Positions 8,942 to 23,017 are shown, counted from the stretch's first letter. The stretch is DNA of 64,000 bases from Turnera subulata (GCA_028386065.3 JAKUCV010000947.1:1-64000), one strand, 5' to 3'. Numbers and translations are program-made. Notes: a model not told the origin generated them from the sequence alone.

Positions 8942-11900
8942 TGTAACAGCCCGGGTAAAAATGGATTTTTACCGGGACTGTAGAAGTTGTTTTACCGTGA
9001 TTTACTGTTGAATTAATCTTGGGTAATTAATTCAAGGTAAATCGGGAGTCGTTTTTCGAAACCGAGAGTTTTCCCGCGCTCGTGATTTTCCCGTGTATTT
9101 TTCGGAACTAAGTTGGTATTTTTCGGGTTTCGGAATTTCTCGAAAAATCACATTGGAAAATAACTACGGGGTATTGATCATTTTCTGGTCCGGATCGGAC
9201 TCGCCCGTAATATGGACGATTTGAATTATTGCTCACATGCTTAATAGTAAAAGGAAAAAAATAATAAAAAAAACAGCTTAAAAACCGGTGGGAAGGAACC
9301 AGGAAGGGAAGAAGAGGAAAAAAAGAAAAAAAGAGAGAAAAAGAGAAACGGAGAGAAAAGGGAGTAAAAAAAAAGAAAAAAAAAAGAAACGGGAAGAAGG
9401 GGAAGTCGCCTGCCACGCCGGCCACCGCCACCAGCAGCCACCTTCCCGCGCCGCGTGCCTCCACCGTCGCTGCTCCCGTGCCTCGTCATCGCCGTCGCCT
9501 GCAACAGCCTCGCCACCGCGAACGTCCGCCAAGGTGAGCAGACCCGCCACAGTTGTTGATGACCCGTTAAGCAAGATGGGTCTACCTGGGTGTGTGCAAC
9601 GGGTTGGCAATCTGGGTCGGGCCATGAGCTGACCTATGGACCTGGACTTGTGTCTTGGTCCGGGCTGGTTCTAGTGGGCTCGTCCATTGGACCTGTTGTG
9701 TAGGCCTTGGCCTGGACCTTGTGCACCTGGGCTTGTCCTGATGGGTTGGATTAATACTTGGCCCAGTCCGATATCTGTAAAAAAAACAAATATATATATG
9801 GTTATAATCTATATAAATTAAGTAAAAATAAAAAGTTATAATTTCTGAAAAATATATATATGGTATACCCAAGTAACATTTCTGGAAATAGAATATTATG
9901 TTGTTAATATAATTGTTAGGGATGTATTATATCTTTATAAAATAAATATGCATACCTATATTTATTTCCAAAAAAATATGTATATAAGATTATAATTTCA
10001 GGAAAAAAAATATATACATATAGTATATGCTTACCTTAATATAAATATTTGATAAATAATAATTTTCTGAATATATATATATATATTTATATTTATATTT
10101 AATTTATGTTGCTAGAAAAATAATAATAACCATAAATAATAATAACAATAATAATGATAAAATCTGATTTATATATTTTTATGATCAATACTTTGGAATC
10201 AAATCATGGAAGTATTTTGGGAAATATATGTATGATTATTATGGAATTTTTGGAAAAGTATAAGAAATGGAAAATAATTAATATTTAAGCATACGAGAAT
10301 AACTTGGGAAATATATATATGTATATTAACAAATTCGTATTTATTATCAGAAAATAAGTTATATGGCTACATTTTCTGGAAATGGAGTTTTCAATAAATA
10401 ATAATAATTGGAAATTATATTTTGGAAAGTATAATAATTTTTATAGAAATATTATGGAAAATATATACATATGTTATAATTTCCAGAAAAATTACGGTAA
10501 TTAATATTTTGGAAACTATATATGTTATAGTCTCTAGGAAACTATGATAATTATTATCTTGGAAAGAATAATTATCAAATGTAATATTTTGAAAAGAGTT
10601 TTAATTAAAGTATGGTACCGAAATTATATTCGGAAATACGTACAGTTAACTATTTTTGGTAAAAGATAATAATAATGGATAAGTAATCGGGATGGGTAAC
10701 TTCGTAGTATTGACATCATGGCATACTCTTATGTGCATTTATGTGGATGTATGGTTTTGTTGTATAGGTTTTTGGATCTCGGGCAGTTTCCGAGGAGCCG
10801 GCGTCGGACCGGTCATTGTTTCCGAAGTTGAGTAATCGGCCAAGGTGAGGATGGATAAACCTTGATATGTGCCCGTAATGCTGTGTGTGTATTTCTGTTG
10901 TTTGTGTATTTTTGCTGTTTGATGGAACTGGTGAAATGGATATTGTTGGTTGATTGACTGCTATGATGTTGTTGTTGTGTGCTTTGTGTTCGATAGAATT
11001 GCAGAGATGTTGATTGCCGACTGTTTGACTGTTGTGGTTACCATTGGTGATGTTAGACTGTGATATTGGTTTTGTGATAATGTGTAGAGAATAATGATGA
11101 ACTGGTCTATGGTCGATGTGGATAATTGGGAAAAGAATAATGAGTATTGGAAATGGAACTGAAATTGAAAGTGAGATGATGATGTAATTGTCACTTGGAA
11201 AGTAGTGGTACGACTAGATGGTTAGAGACTAGTTCTGTGGTGTCTTGCCAGAGGGTTTGTTGGTTGGGGTGTTGACCCCGGATTTGTGATATTGGGATGT
11301 TGATCCCGGATTTGTGATATTGGGGTGTTGACCCCGGATTTGAGATATTGGGATGTTGATCCCGGATTTGAGATATGGGGATGTTGATCCCGGATTGTGG
11401 TGGGGCCTGGCATCCAGAATTAGTTAATAACCAGGTACGACCCTAGCTTGTCCAGTGACGGGGCCCGGAAGATAAAATTGGTAATAAAAATAAATAAGCA
11501 TTCATTGGTCTTGATATAGTTGTTATGGTAATTTACTTGTGATGTGATTGGTTGAGCTTGATGTGATTGGGTGAGAGTCCTCTGTCGTGTTGTTTGCGAT
11601 GATTTCCTCTGTTGTGTTGTTTGAGTTGTAATCCACTGTTATGTTGTTTGTGATAGATTCATCTGATTTGATTGTTGTGTTTACCTCGAAAGTGTTATGG
11701 TTGAATATATCACTGTTTATCTTTCGTCGGTGAGTGTTTCGGACTCACCCCTCGCCTGCGGGGTTTCATCCCGTAGGATGAGTTTTTTCATGTACAGGCT
11801 TGGTGCATTCCAGACAGGCTGCAGTGTTTCCCTCGGACAGGCTTGGATCCATAGATTGCATGTGGTCGCATACAGTGTTAGTGAGTTTAAGTCTTCCGCT

Positions 11901-12112
11901 GTGCATATTGTTATCGTTGTTGGGCCATTGGGCCAGTTTCGTTATTATTGATGTTATTGATGTTGGGCCGTAGGGCCATATTGTAGTTTATACTGTTGGG
12001 CTGTTGAGCCAGAGTTATGCTTTATACACTGTATGCTAGGCCTTGTTGGCTGGGTTGTCACAGTTCCGGCACGTGTTTACTGTGTACGGTAAATACGGGT
12101 CGGGGCGTCTCA
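8942..12112 (+). repeat. LARD 3' LTR (3171 bp)
   Basis: Collinear with the 5' LTR through the AT-rich middle and the hairpin minisatellite. The clearest differences are in the first 350 bp, the AT run near 10080, and two one-base indels near 11865 and 12050. It ends ...tctca, directly followed by the TSD ATAAG. Confidence 0.93.
11266..11391. repeat. hairpin-cored minisatellite in the 3' LTR
   Basis: Same five GGGRT-GTTG-AYCCC units and order as at 5720-5845 in the other LTR. Confidence 0.9.
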
Positions 12113-12297
12113 ATAAGAACATGTAATGAGATGTGGAGCTAATAAATCTACAACATGACATCCACAATTCCTATATTTAGAGATGTGGAGCTAATAAATC
12201 TACAACATGACAGCCACAATTTCTCTACTTAAGAACTTTATAGAAAAAAAATAATGCTGTTTTTGTTTGTGTTTATGGACATTATAAGAACACATGT
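12113..12297. repeat. duplicated repeat unit, right half (copy 1)
   Basis: Begins with the LARD TSD ATAAG. It contains two short sub-repeats of gatgtggagctaataaatc followed by tacaacatgacakccacaa, and ends near acacatgtaagga. It matches 14139-14330. Confidence 0.8.
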
Positions 12298-12529
12298 AAG
12301 GATTTAAGTTGGCTTCTTCCTCTCCACGTGATCCATATATATATAAAACAAGAATTAAATTGTTTCTTAAATTAATAAAATATGATTTTCAATTAATGTA
12401 GATGTAGTTTTTACCATATAGAATTTAAATCTACAACGTGACAGCCACAATTTTTATACTTAATGACATTAAATGAAAAAAAATACTAATTTTTTGGGGT
12501 GTTTCTGGACATTATAAGAACATGTAATG
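12298..12529. repeat. duplicated repeat unit, left half (copy 2)
   Basis: Second copy of 3160-3383. Its last bases attATAAGaacatgTAATG show both target sites. The LARD used ATAAG in copy 1, and the next element used TAATG here, its TSD being 12525-12529. Confidence 0.8.
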
Positions 12530-14138
12530 TGATGCAAGTCACCTAGGCGAATTTGGAAACTTGAAGAATGATGCACGCCAAGGCGACCATGGAGGATGCA
12601 ATGGTGTCAAGCATGGAATTTGGATGTATTCCAACAAGATCAAAGTTCATCATCATAAGCTTACTTTCAGAGTCAAGTCCAAAATTCGATCTCACAAGAA
12701 ATTTAAGAAGAGATGGAGATTAAAGTCAAGAACGCGAAGAACTCGCGCGGAAATTCCTGGAGCGCGCAGTCTCGGAAATAAATTCATTTCTCGAGCTCTA
12801 CAACTCAGATTGCTGCGATCTTGGTCTCTCTGGTAAGATAAGACAAAGATCTACAACTTTTATGTTGAGCCCAGAAGCTGAATCTGCCGTTTGCTTTACT
12901 TAAAATGCATTTGAAGTAGACAGACAGAATCTGTCCGAAAATTCAGTTTTGTCTTTTTTTTAATTTGGGTCAAGTCCATTTAATTGGGATAATTATTATG
13001 GGCTTTAGTTAATTAGTTTGGGTAAATGTTGTTTGGGTTTATTTGAGTTCGATTCCATGTTGGATTCAATTAAAACCTAGTTGTCTTTGGGTTAGATTAG
13101 GTGTCAAACTTGGAGACAAAGTCAAAATCCAATTTGACTAGGATTTGGGGTTGATGCCGAATTGGGGTTAGGGATTTAGTATAAATAGGGAGTCTTTTCT
13201 ATTGATTTCCACAGATTATTTTGAGAGAATAAAATTGCCTTTGAGGTTTTCTTTGATTGTGGATTCAATCGTGATCGGGAGTGGATTCTCTTGGTTTTAT
13301 ATTAGGGTTTGAGTTTACTTATCAAGTGTCTTGCTTGTGGCGTTTATTCAATTCCTTGTGATTCTAATGCCTTTTTTGCCTATTCCTTAATTGAGTCTAG
13401 GAGGTGAAGAATAGAATTGCAAAAACCTTTGTTGTGTATCTACTTCTTTGTTGTCTAATCCGTGCAGAGATTAGGAGGTGAAGGAGACTTACACGGCGAG
13501 TTTGATTGAGATTGACGATCGGGACAATCAGATAGTTACGGAGGTGGAACTAGTGGATTCTAGGGCTGTTGCCGTATCATCTTTTGGTAGCGGAGCTGAG
13601 GTTTCAATCAATCATATCCTTTGTATTTGTGTTTTTAATTTAATCGTGGCCTTTCAATTCCTGTTCTTTGTTTAGTTTTGTCGATTTATATTAAAAAAAA
13701 AATGTCGAGTTACTGTTCATCGAGTACTGTTCACCGGCTAATGTTCATCGAGTACTGTTCACAAAAAAAAGTCTTTGTGATTGTCGACATATTATAAAAA
13801 AGAAAAGAGAAAAATCGACTTGGTTATTGTTGTTGGAATTGGAATTGTGGCATTGGATTGCAAGATTATCAAGTGTTTCTTGCAGGAGATTCAATTGGTT
13901 GATTGTTGTTTGTTAATTGGTTGGTTGAAATCAAGGAGAAGTTGGATTATTTGCTGGATTGAAGTCGATTTCTGCAGGGGGAAGTGTGCTGTGTTTTATC
14001 GATTTTGTATATCTGTTGATATACGAAATTTTTCTGTCGGATTACTTTTCTTTGGCGAGTTTGATTGAGATTGACGATCGGGACAATCAGATAGTTACGG
14101 AGGTGGAACTAGTGGATTCTAGGGCTGTTGCCGTATCA
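12530..14138 (+). mobile_element. internally deleted non-autonomous LTR element, TSD TAATG
   Basis: TSD TAATG is exact at 12525-12529 and 14139-14143. A 1050-bp 5' LTR (12530-13579, TGATGCAAG...GTATCA, TATA-like agtataaatag near 13180) is followed by PBS TGGTAGCGGAGC (13585-13596) and a 460-bp leader with repeated gttcatcgagtactgttca. The 3' LTR survives only as its last 85 bp (14054-14138), an identical or near-identical copy of 13495-13579. The missing piece runs from the leader into the 3' LTR. No coding sequence is present. The short ORFs at 12561-14141 are chance frames. Confidence 0.88.
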
Positions 14139-14484
14139 TAATGAGATGTGGAGTTAATAAATCTACAACATGACAGCCACAATTCTTATATTTAGAGATG
14201 TGGAGCTAATAATTCTACAACATGACAGCCACAATTTCTCTACTTAAGAACTTTATAGAAGAAAAATAATGCTGCTTTTGTTTGTGTTTATGGACATTAT
14301 AAGAACACATGTAAGGAGATGTGGAGCTAAAGTTATGATTTCCGTTGATTCCATAAGATGAGTACACCTATGCATTAAATGGCTTCATATTTATTTTTTT
14401 AATTCACAAGAATATCTAACTTCTGTTACTAACCGCCTCTTGCTTTCCTGTATAAATTACTCACAGCTGCCTCAACACGCATTT
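14139..14484. repeat. duplicated repeat unit, right half (copy 2), and flank
   Basis: 14139-14330 repeats 12113-12297. Beyond it comes cattaaatggcttcatattt, also seen at 3109-3128 beside the first copy, then AT-rich sequence leading into the Helitron. No gene is seen. Confidence 0.65.
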
Positions 14485-15884
14485 AGGAATACATACATAT
14501 AATAAAAACTGGGTTGCTATTCAGTAAAGGGAAAAACAAAAAGCCACTACTGAGGTATGTAGTGTAATTTCTCTGTTTGAATGTAATAATATGTTACTAT
14601 GTAACAAAATTTGTTAACAGCGTTTACATGTCTTCTATGTATTTTAGAGCCAACAGAAACAATTCGTTGTTACTTTTACACGTTGATTAGCCTTGATGAT
14701 AAAATTAATACTCTGTTCATAATTTCATTGGGCTTCATCATTAAACCGATAGATGCAAAGCGTATAATATCTCGCTGATCGAAACATGAACGAAATGAAC
14801 TGTGCAGGATACGCAATTGAAGAACGATATGTTTAGCAAACGAATTACCGTTATGTTTAAAATAATTATATTTAACATTTTGAAAACAATTCGTGGTAAA
14901 GAAAAAGTAGTAATCTTTCACTAACTCCTTATTAGGCTGCAGTATTCTTAGCACTAATATCTTACCACAATGTCCAAGGAAAATATTACTACGACTATGA
15001 CATGGAACATCCATGGTATGATTTTGTCTTAAACCATAAACATAGAGTTTAAAGAAAAGAGTACAAAAATCATAAATCAAAAACATAGAGTTTAAAGAAA
15101 AGAGTACACTGCAAAATCTAGACAAAGAAATTGCGCAACAATCAATTTTTTTTTACATTTCACGTATACTAGACTCTCCAACAATTTAATTTTTAGGCAA
15201 CCAATGATCTTAATATAATCTTAGCATACTTATGTACTAACACTGTTATGAAAGTGAAGCTTTACTATGAAGTAATTCCAATGCATTTATTTATTAAGAA
15301 TCCAAAAAGATAATAATATCTTATAATTTGGCAATCATTAATAATAAAAGCACGACTAAGTGAATCGGAGAGCTCCTTAGTTGTTATAGTGTTATCCATA
15401 TCACTGTTATTATTTTAATTATTAGAGTAAATTTAAATATGGAACAAAAAATATTTAGCTCGAACGGTAAAATGCTCTATAATATTTTATACGCTCTTTG
15501 TTATAACTTTTGGAATCTCTAATATCTATTTATTTCTAAGACGAAGCAACTTAAAAAGCAAAAAAAATTGTATTCAGGTAAATACTTTTATATATTCCAC
15601 ATTAGATCGTTTCTCTATTTTCCCGTAATATTACGTAAAAATCCATCTGTGGATGAGCTAATATGATCATGTGATATTTGCAGATAACAAGAAGAGGAGG
15701 CATTCATTACTAAAAAAGGTGAAACTGTATATTTATTTTCCTGCACTTCCAAACCGGTATGCCTGACAATCAGATGATATTTCCATATTAATATCATGAT
15801 ATTGATTTGCGTTATACAATTTTTTTATTAAAAAAAGGAAAAGATCAAATAAAAATTTCCGCTGATATTAATTTTCAAAATTAG

Positions 15885-18800
15885 ATGGACAACCAATCGC
15901 ATGCAAAGAAAAGAAAAGCGCAGAGTACAACGAATGATTCCATTAAATTATCAGTGCGACGTTAACTACAAACAGTAGCAATATACAATCTATATTTTCA
16001 ATTCCAGAAGCAGTACAAGAAAATATTAACTTTTCCACAACAGGTACTTTTAAAAAAAATTACAAGTTGTGTTGTTAGATTTCCCAACTTGAAAATTAAT
16101 TTAGCTTATTAGTTATTAATAAGTTGAATTATTTTCAGGCATGGCATCGTCAACAATTCATTTAGATTTCGGTGAACCAAAGTGTAGGTGTCAGTATTGT
16201 GGCGCCATATTTTGGAAAGAAGAACAAACAAATTCATCTCAGAAAAGTAAACACATTGAAACATTCACATGTTGTAAAGAAGGAAAAGTTAAGCTACCAA
16301 TGTTGAAATCTGCTCCTCCATTTTTACATAATTTGTTAATGGATGAAACAAGCAATGCACAAAAACAATTTCAAGAGCGAATCCATATGTACAACGCTTC
16401 TTTCGCAATGACATCATTAGGCGATGACATAGATGTTAATACAAATAAATCATATGGACCATTTGTTATTTGTCTTAATGGACAAAATCATCATCGTATT
16501 GGATCATTACTACCTGTCGAGGGCACAAAGCCTAAATATGCTCAATTATATATATTTGACACTGGGAATGAAATTACAAACAGAATGACAGTTTTCCTTC
16601 CGAATACAGATACAAATATCTTGGATCTAGTCATTATTCAAAATTTAATAATTATGTTTGATCAGCATAATGAACTCATTAAATCATTTAGAATAGCACG
16701 TGATCGATTAAAACATGATGAATGGATGCCAGTAAAATTAAGAATGGTTGCAAGTAGAAACACAAATATGTCTCCATATAACATGCCAACCTGTGAAGAA
16801 ATAGATGGCTTAATTGTCGGCGACTTCCACAATTTAGAAAACGGTCGTGATATAATTGTTGAACACCGCACAGATAAGCTTCAACGTATAAATATTTTGC
16901 ATCCCAGTTTCATGTCCATGCGATATCCAATATTATTTCCATATGGAGAAGATGGTTTCCACCTAGAAATACCTTACAATAACACTAATCAAACAGCGAA
17001 AAGAAAATATGTTACAATGCGTGAATTTTATGTTTTTCGATTACAACATCGTGACGATGAAGGTTTAACGCTTTTACAAGGAGGCCGCTTACTACAACAA
17101 TATATTGTAGATGCATTTACATGTATTGAGGAAAACCGATTACAATATATACGTTAATAAAAAACAATTAAGAGCAGAATTATACTCAGGCATTCGAGAT
17201 GCTGCTTACGAAGGAGATGTAGATGCTAATTGTATTGGAAAAACTATAATACTTCCTTCCACATACACAGGAAGTCCTCGATATATGATTCAGAATTTTC
17301 ATGATGCAATGGCTATATGTAAAACCTTTGGATGCCCTGATTTATTCATTACTTTCACATGTAATCCTCAATGGTCCGAAATACGATTTTTCTTACAGCA
17401 CATCAATCGTAAACACCCAGAACATATTCCTCATATTGTTTGTAGAATATTTCATTTAAAATTAAGATATTTAATTAAAGACTTAACAGTTAATAAACAC
17501 TTTGGTCACACAGTGGCCTATTTATATAGAATTGAATTCTAAAAACGTGGATTACCACACGTACACATTTTATTATGGTTAGAAAATGACTCAAAATTAA
17601 ACACACCCAATAAAATTGATAAATATGTCTCCACAGAAATTCTAAATAAAAATAACATCCAATGTTATGAAGCGGTTAAAAAATTTATGGTACATGGGCC
17701 ATGTGGACAATTGAACAATAATGCACCATGCATGAAGAATAACAGATGCTCTAAATATTTTCCAAAATTAATACAAAACGAAACAACGATTAATGAGCAA
17801 GGTCAAGTGGCATATCGACGACGTGGAAAAGAAAAAATATATGTAAGGGACAATATTGAAATTGATGATTCATATATTATCCCATATAACGGAGAATTAA
17901 TTGTTAAATATCAAGCTCATATCAATGTTGAAGTTTGTTCGCGTAATCTTCTTATCAAATATTTATTTAAATATATACACAAACATCCTGATAGAGCTAA
18001 AGTCATTTTAGAATCTAATAATTCATTACCAAGCTCAAGCAACAGTAACAATTCATACATTGTAGATGAAATTAAAATGTACTTGGATTGTAGATACTTA
18101 TCACCCCATGAAGCTGCTTGGAGGATATATGAATTTCCGCTACATTGTAGAGATCCAACAGTCGAACGTTTAACAATACACTTACCTGAAAAAAATAATG
18201 TCATCTACGCTCCGACGCAAAACTTGAGTAATATTCTGAGTAGACCGGGAATTACAAAAACTATGTTAACAGAATGGATGGAAACCAACAAAATAAATAT
18301 TGATGCTCGAAACTTAACATATGCTGAATTCCCTTCAAAATGGATATGGAATAACCAAGATACAGTTTGGAAACGTAAACAAGGTCGTTGTATAGGAAGA
18401 ATATATTATATACATCCACATTCTGGCGAATTATTTTATTTAGGAATTCTATTGAACATCGTAAGAGGCTCTCAAAGTTTTGAAGATATACGTACAGTAA
18501 ATAATATAATCTACTCAACATTTCGGGAAGCATGTATGGAATTAGGCATATTAGGAGAAGATAACGAATGGATTTATGTATTAGACGAAGTACTACATTC
18601 AGCATCATCATCTCAATTGCGACATTTATTTGTCACACTACTAATGTTCTCCGAAATTTCTGACCCGATGAAATTATTTGAAAAATATTGGAAATATTTT
18701 GCAGATGATATTATTTACAAGCTCAGACAAATGCATAATATACAATATACACGAATTCATAATGATGAATTAAAAAATTATGTATTATTTGAACTCGAAC

Positions 18801-20430
18801 TACTATTAAATAAGAATTCTCACTCCTTAGAGGATTACGGGTTACCTATGGCAGATAACAATATTGTCGGCAATATTAATAATAAACTTCTATTCGAAGA
18901 ATTAAATTTTGATACGAATATCTTACAAGAAGAACATAAACAATTATATAAACAATTAAATAACATACAAAAGAAAATCTATCACGATGTTATTCATGCA
19001 GTAGAAACTAAAAAAAATGCACAATTTTTTATTTACGGGCATGGAGGTACAGGGAAAACATTCTTATATGAAACCATAATTACAAGACTTAGATCTGAAG
19101 GAAAAATTGTTTTAGTAGTAGCTTCATCGGGCATAGCATCACTACTATTACTGGGTGGCAGAACTACACATTCAAGATTCAAAATACCGATAGATATCAA
19201 CAAAACATCGACTTGCGAGATTAAAAAAAGGTACACAACTTGATCAACTATTACATCATACAAATCTTATCATATGGGATGAAGCTCCAATGAATAGCAA
19301 AGATTGCTTTGAAGCATTGAATAGAACTTTAAAAGATATAATGTCTGATGATCCACTAAACAAAATAGAATAATTATTTGGAGGTATACCAATTTTGTTA
19401 GGAGGTGATTTTAGATAAACATTACCAATAATAGAAAATTCCAGTAAAGAAGATATATTAGAATCTTTAATAATAAGATCTCCTATATGGGATAATTTCA
19501 AACTTTATACATTGTCTGAAAATATGCGTTTAAAAACTAATTCGATTGATGATTTAGAAAAGAAAAAATTGCAGCAATTTAACGATTGGACACTCGCTAT
19601 TGGGGAGGGTACCATACCGGTCTTCAAACAAAATGAAAACGAAGAAGAAGCTTTATGGATAACTATTCCTTCTGAGTTCTTAATTCATCACTCAAATAAT
19701 AATATAAAAAAACTTTGTGATGAAGTTTACGAACAATATAACTTTCACTTCGAATTAGATAGATATTTAAAGGAACGGACCATCGTTACACCCTTAAACG
19801 AAACAGTTGATTTGATCAATACATACATGACACAACAAACACCAGGGGATGAAAAAATATTTTATAGCCACGATTTTATTTGTCCTAATTCAAATATTTC
19901 GAGTGACATTTTAGCATAATATCCAACAGAATTTTTGAATAGCATAACAGTTGGCGGATTTCCACAGCATGAATTAAAATTAAAAATCAACACACCTGTA
20001 ATGATATTAAGAAATATAAATCCCAGTATAGGACTTTGTAATGGTACAAGATTAATTATGACACAATTGGGAACCAAAGTCATCGAAGAAAAGAGTATTA
20101 CCGGATCTCATTGTGGAATAAAAGTATATATACCACGCGCGATTTTATCACTAACCAATGCTAAATGGCCATTTGTACTAAAGCGCAGACAATATCCTTT
20201 ACGAGTTTGTTACAGTATGACAATAAATAAAAGCCAGGGACAAACATTTTAAAAAATTGGTTTATACTTACCACAACCGGTTTTCGCGCACGGACAACTC
20301 TACGTAGCAATATCTAGGGTTACATCACCTGATGGTTTAAGAATCTTAATTGAAAATGATCAAAAAGAACAATCAAATTGTACCAAAAACATAGTTTACA
20401 AAGAAATTTTTCAGATATAGAATCAATGTC
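15885..20430 (+). pseudogene. Helitron Rep/helicase (RepHel), multiply broken
   Basis: Rolling-circle replicase-helicase. A probable first exon starts at 15885 (MDNQSHAKKRKAQST). The main frame restarts at 16141 after a ttttcag acceptor, with an N-terminal zinc-finger-like CRCQYCGAIFWKEE. The Helitron_like_N/Rep part has the HUH motif [10 protein letters not shown] (17552-17581) and the two-tyrosine motif KYLFKYIHK (about 17956). The PIF1-type helicase has Walker A GHGGTGKT (19037-19060), Walker B IIWDEAP (about 19267), GGDFR (about 19402), and near the end NKSQGQTF and YVAISR. Breaks: stop in exon 1 (about 15963), frameshift near 17153, TAA at 17540, frameshift in an A-run near 19225, and TAA at 19371, 19416, 19917 and 20250. 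Catalytic residues are mostly present, so decay followed the loss of mobility. It is AT-rich throughout. Confidence 0.93.
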
Positions 20431-20518
20431 AAGCCGAGAACCCATATAAATATATTGTTAAAAAATTTTATAACTTATATTAAATGTATAATTACATACT
20501 AAAGCATTACAAGCAGGC

Positions 20519-22690
20519 ATGGAATTCAATCTTATCGCAACTTTAAATCATAGTCAGCAGAGATGGAAAATCAAGGTTCGTGTTATTCGAAAATGGGAAA
20601 TCATTTATCCGTCAAATGCACAAGCTGCCAGTCTTGACTATTTGCATCTGGATGAACATGTAAGTGGTTGATTTAAAATTTTCAATATGAAATAAATATT
20701 TTTAACAGTAATGTGACTTTTACTAATGTATTTGTAGGGTGATACCATTCAAGCAACTGCAGTAAAGAAAGATATTCCATATTTTGAAGGAATTTTACAA
20801 CAAGGAGAAATTATCATAATATCAGGATTTACAATGACATATAGCAAAAATAAATATCGTATTTCTCCTCATGATTACACTATTCAAATGAACAGGGAGT
20901 TTCAATACGTCATACATCTGATGACACAGCAAAAATCTCATACGAACTATTCCAATTTACCGAGTTCGAAGAATTGCAAGCGAAAAAAAACAATGCAGAA
21001 TTTCTAATTGGTACAACACTTTTTTCCATTTTCCTTCAATTTGTTGCCCTTGATCTAAAAATATCAATGAACTTTTTATGTTTTAATTAACAATATAATG
21101 GTAATAATTTGCAGATGTCATTGGAGCAATCACTTCCATCAGTGGCCCAATTCCCACCCCTACACGCTATGGCATCACCACAAAGAAAATGTTAACAATC
21201 ATAAATCACAGGTAATACATTAAACTTTTCGAATTTCATGAATATTTTCTTAATAATACAAAAAGAGAAATCACCACTCATTACCTTAATCAGGCACCAG
21301 CAAATCCCAATCACATTGTGGAACAAAGAAGTTGAACAATTCAATGAGGATGAAATCATTAAAAAACAACAAGATGAGCCGACAGTGATAATATTTATTT
21401 CGATGACAGTTCGCACCTATGGAGGTAAGTAAATTTAGTAACAGTAAAACATAAATAAATTTTACAAAAGTTGCAAATATTTTGAACAACACAATTTCCT
21501 ATTTTTCTACAGCTTCACAAAGTGATTATGCAGTATGTAGCACGTCTGCTACAAAATATTATATCAACCTCCAAATACCAGAAGTACAAGAGATATATGA
21601 ATACATCAATTTCTACAACCCATATTCCTTCCCACCTTTGTATGCAAGACATAGCATATTGAAATTTTCTCAAAATTACAATTACCTATGCAGAGCACAT
21701 CATAATAATATGAAGGAAGTGACAGTCATAAGAGCCACACAGGACAACAAAATAGACCAAGGACATCAGCTATTGGAGAATCGTAAAACTATACAACAAC
21801 TACTAGAGTTGAATCCTGATGAATGCAAGGTTAGAGAAATAATATTTTTCTTATCAACTTCATTTTTTTTGGAAAGAAGAAAAATGTTACTAAAAGTTAC
21901 AATTACAGAATATAAAATTTACATGCTTGGCTACAATCGTGGATATCGACACCTCAAGAGGTTGGTGGTACAACTCTTGCCCGGAGTGTCACAGTGGTAT
22001 AAATGATTACAACGTCAACATATGGTGTGACCGGTGTGGTGAACTGAAGAAAAAACCAATACCATGGTAAAATGTTTCCTCTAAAAATCTTATATTTCAG
22101 TAAGAAATTATTGCATATGAGTTTTATAAATATCCACTCTCACACAGGTATCGCCTTAAAACTTCAATTCAAGATGAAACCGGTACAGCTGATATGTTAA
22201 TCTTTGGCATCACTGTGGAAAAAATGCTTACCATACCTGCATCATAATTGGCTTATACTACAAAAACTAAGCGCAATGAGATGCATCCAATATTTGGCAA
22301 GACTCTCAACAAAGAAAAAATTTTCCAATTGAGGGTGAGTGCACAAAATGATAATCCAACTACTCCAATGCTAAAGGCTGTTAGTGTCTTTGACATCAAC
22401 CACGAGCTACAAGAAAAATCAGAAGATTCTACAACAAGTAAACCTACAAGCAAAACAACTCTCCTTCATGATCGACCAAGCAACTTGGAGCCATTCTCAG
22501 ACAAAAGAAAAAAATCAGGTTTAAGCATCTTTTCCAATATTACCTTTTCTTTTTTTTTTAAAAAATCATGTAATTATTTACATTTTCCAATATTATCTTT
22601 TCCTTTTTATTTTATTATGCAACCATTAATACCATTAATATACTTTTCCTTGAACAATTTAGAAGATAAACACCAAAATTAATGGGGAAG
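20519..22690 (+). pseudogene. Helitron-borne replication protein A 70-kDa-like gene
   Basis: Single-strand DNA-binding RPA1-like protein carried by plant Helitrons, probably aiding rolling-circle replication. ATG at 20519 (MEFNLIATLNHSQQRWKIKV). Introns can be placed by GT/AG and frame: exons about 20519-20659, 20738-21010, 21115-21211, 21294-21424, 21513-21829, 21909-22066 and 22149 onward. OB-fold features include GDTIQATAVKKDIPYFEGIL and the C4 zinc module, NSCPECHSGIND then IWCDRCGELKKK (about 21970-22050). Breaks: a frameshift near 20900 and TAA at about 22245 after KMLTIPAS. The zinc module lies in a different frame from the preceding peptide, so exon 6 is uncertain. Confidence 0.85.
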
Positions 22691-23017
22691 AACTAGGTGC
22701 TGCAGAGAGTTGGAAGAATAAAACCTTAAATCCTTCTTATAACTGTCTACTGTAACCCTATTTATGTTGAATTATGTGTAACACACGGATTTTTTTATTG
22801 TATATATTCCAGTTGATATGTAGAACATATTGAAACTAACTATATAATCTATGCATAATTTTGGGTTCCGATATAATATGAAAACAACATGATTCCATAA
22901 AAAAGAAATTTCAATAAGAATGTGATTTAGTAGTATATATTTAGCTGAAGTTTTTATCTCAACAATCACCACATCAATTATGAACTTATTAAAATGTGTC
23001 ATTTGGACAAAACATAT

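Larger units (their letters stand above)
3384..12112 (+). mobile_element. non-autonomous LTR retrotransposon (LARD) related to Tekay/Del chromoviruses
   Basis: Two near-identical LTRs (3384-6565 and 8942-12112) flank a 2376-bp internal region that has no gag or pol. TSD ATAAG is exact at 3379-3383 and 12113-12117. The LTR start TGTAACAGCCCGGG, the end gggtcggggcg-tctca, and the motif block before the 3' LTR (gaatttcggggacgaaattc, then an A/G PPT and gtagaa) are the boundary style of Tekay/Del chromoviruses, so mobilisation in trans by such an element is likely. Instead of pol, the interior carries two minus-strand ORFs with their own TATA boxes. The LTRs differ at a small number of sites, so the insertion is one of the youngest here. 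The family assignment is inference from boundary motifs. Confidence 0.92.

Noticed and set aside
14676..15125. 149-codon minus-strand ORF
   Set aside because: AT-rich noncoding 5' part of the Helitron. No domain, and opposite in strand to the Helitron genes.
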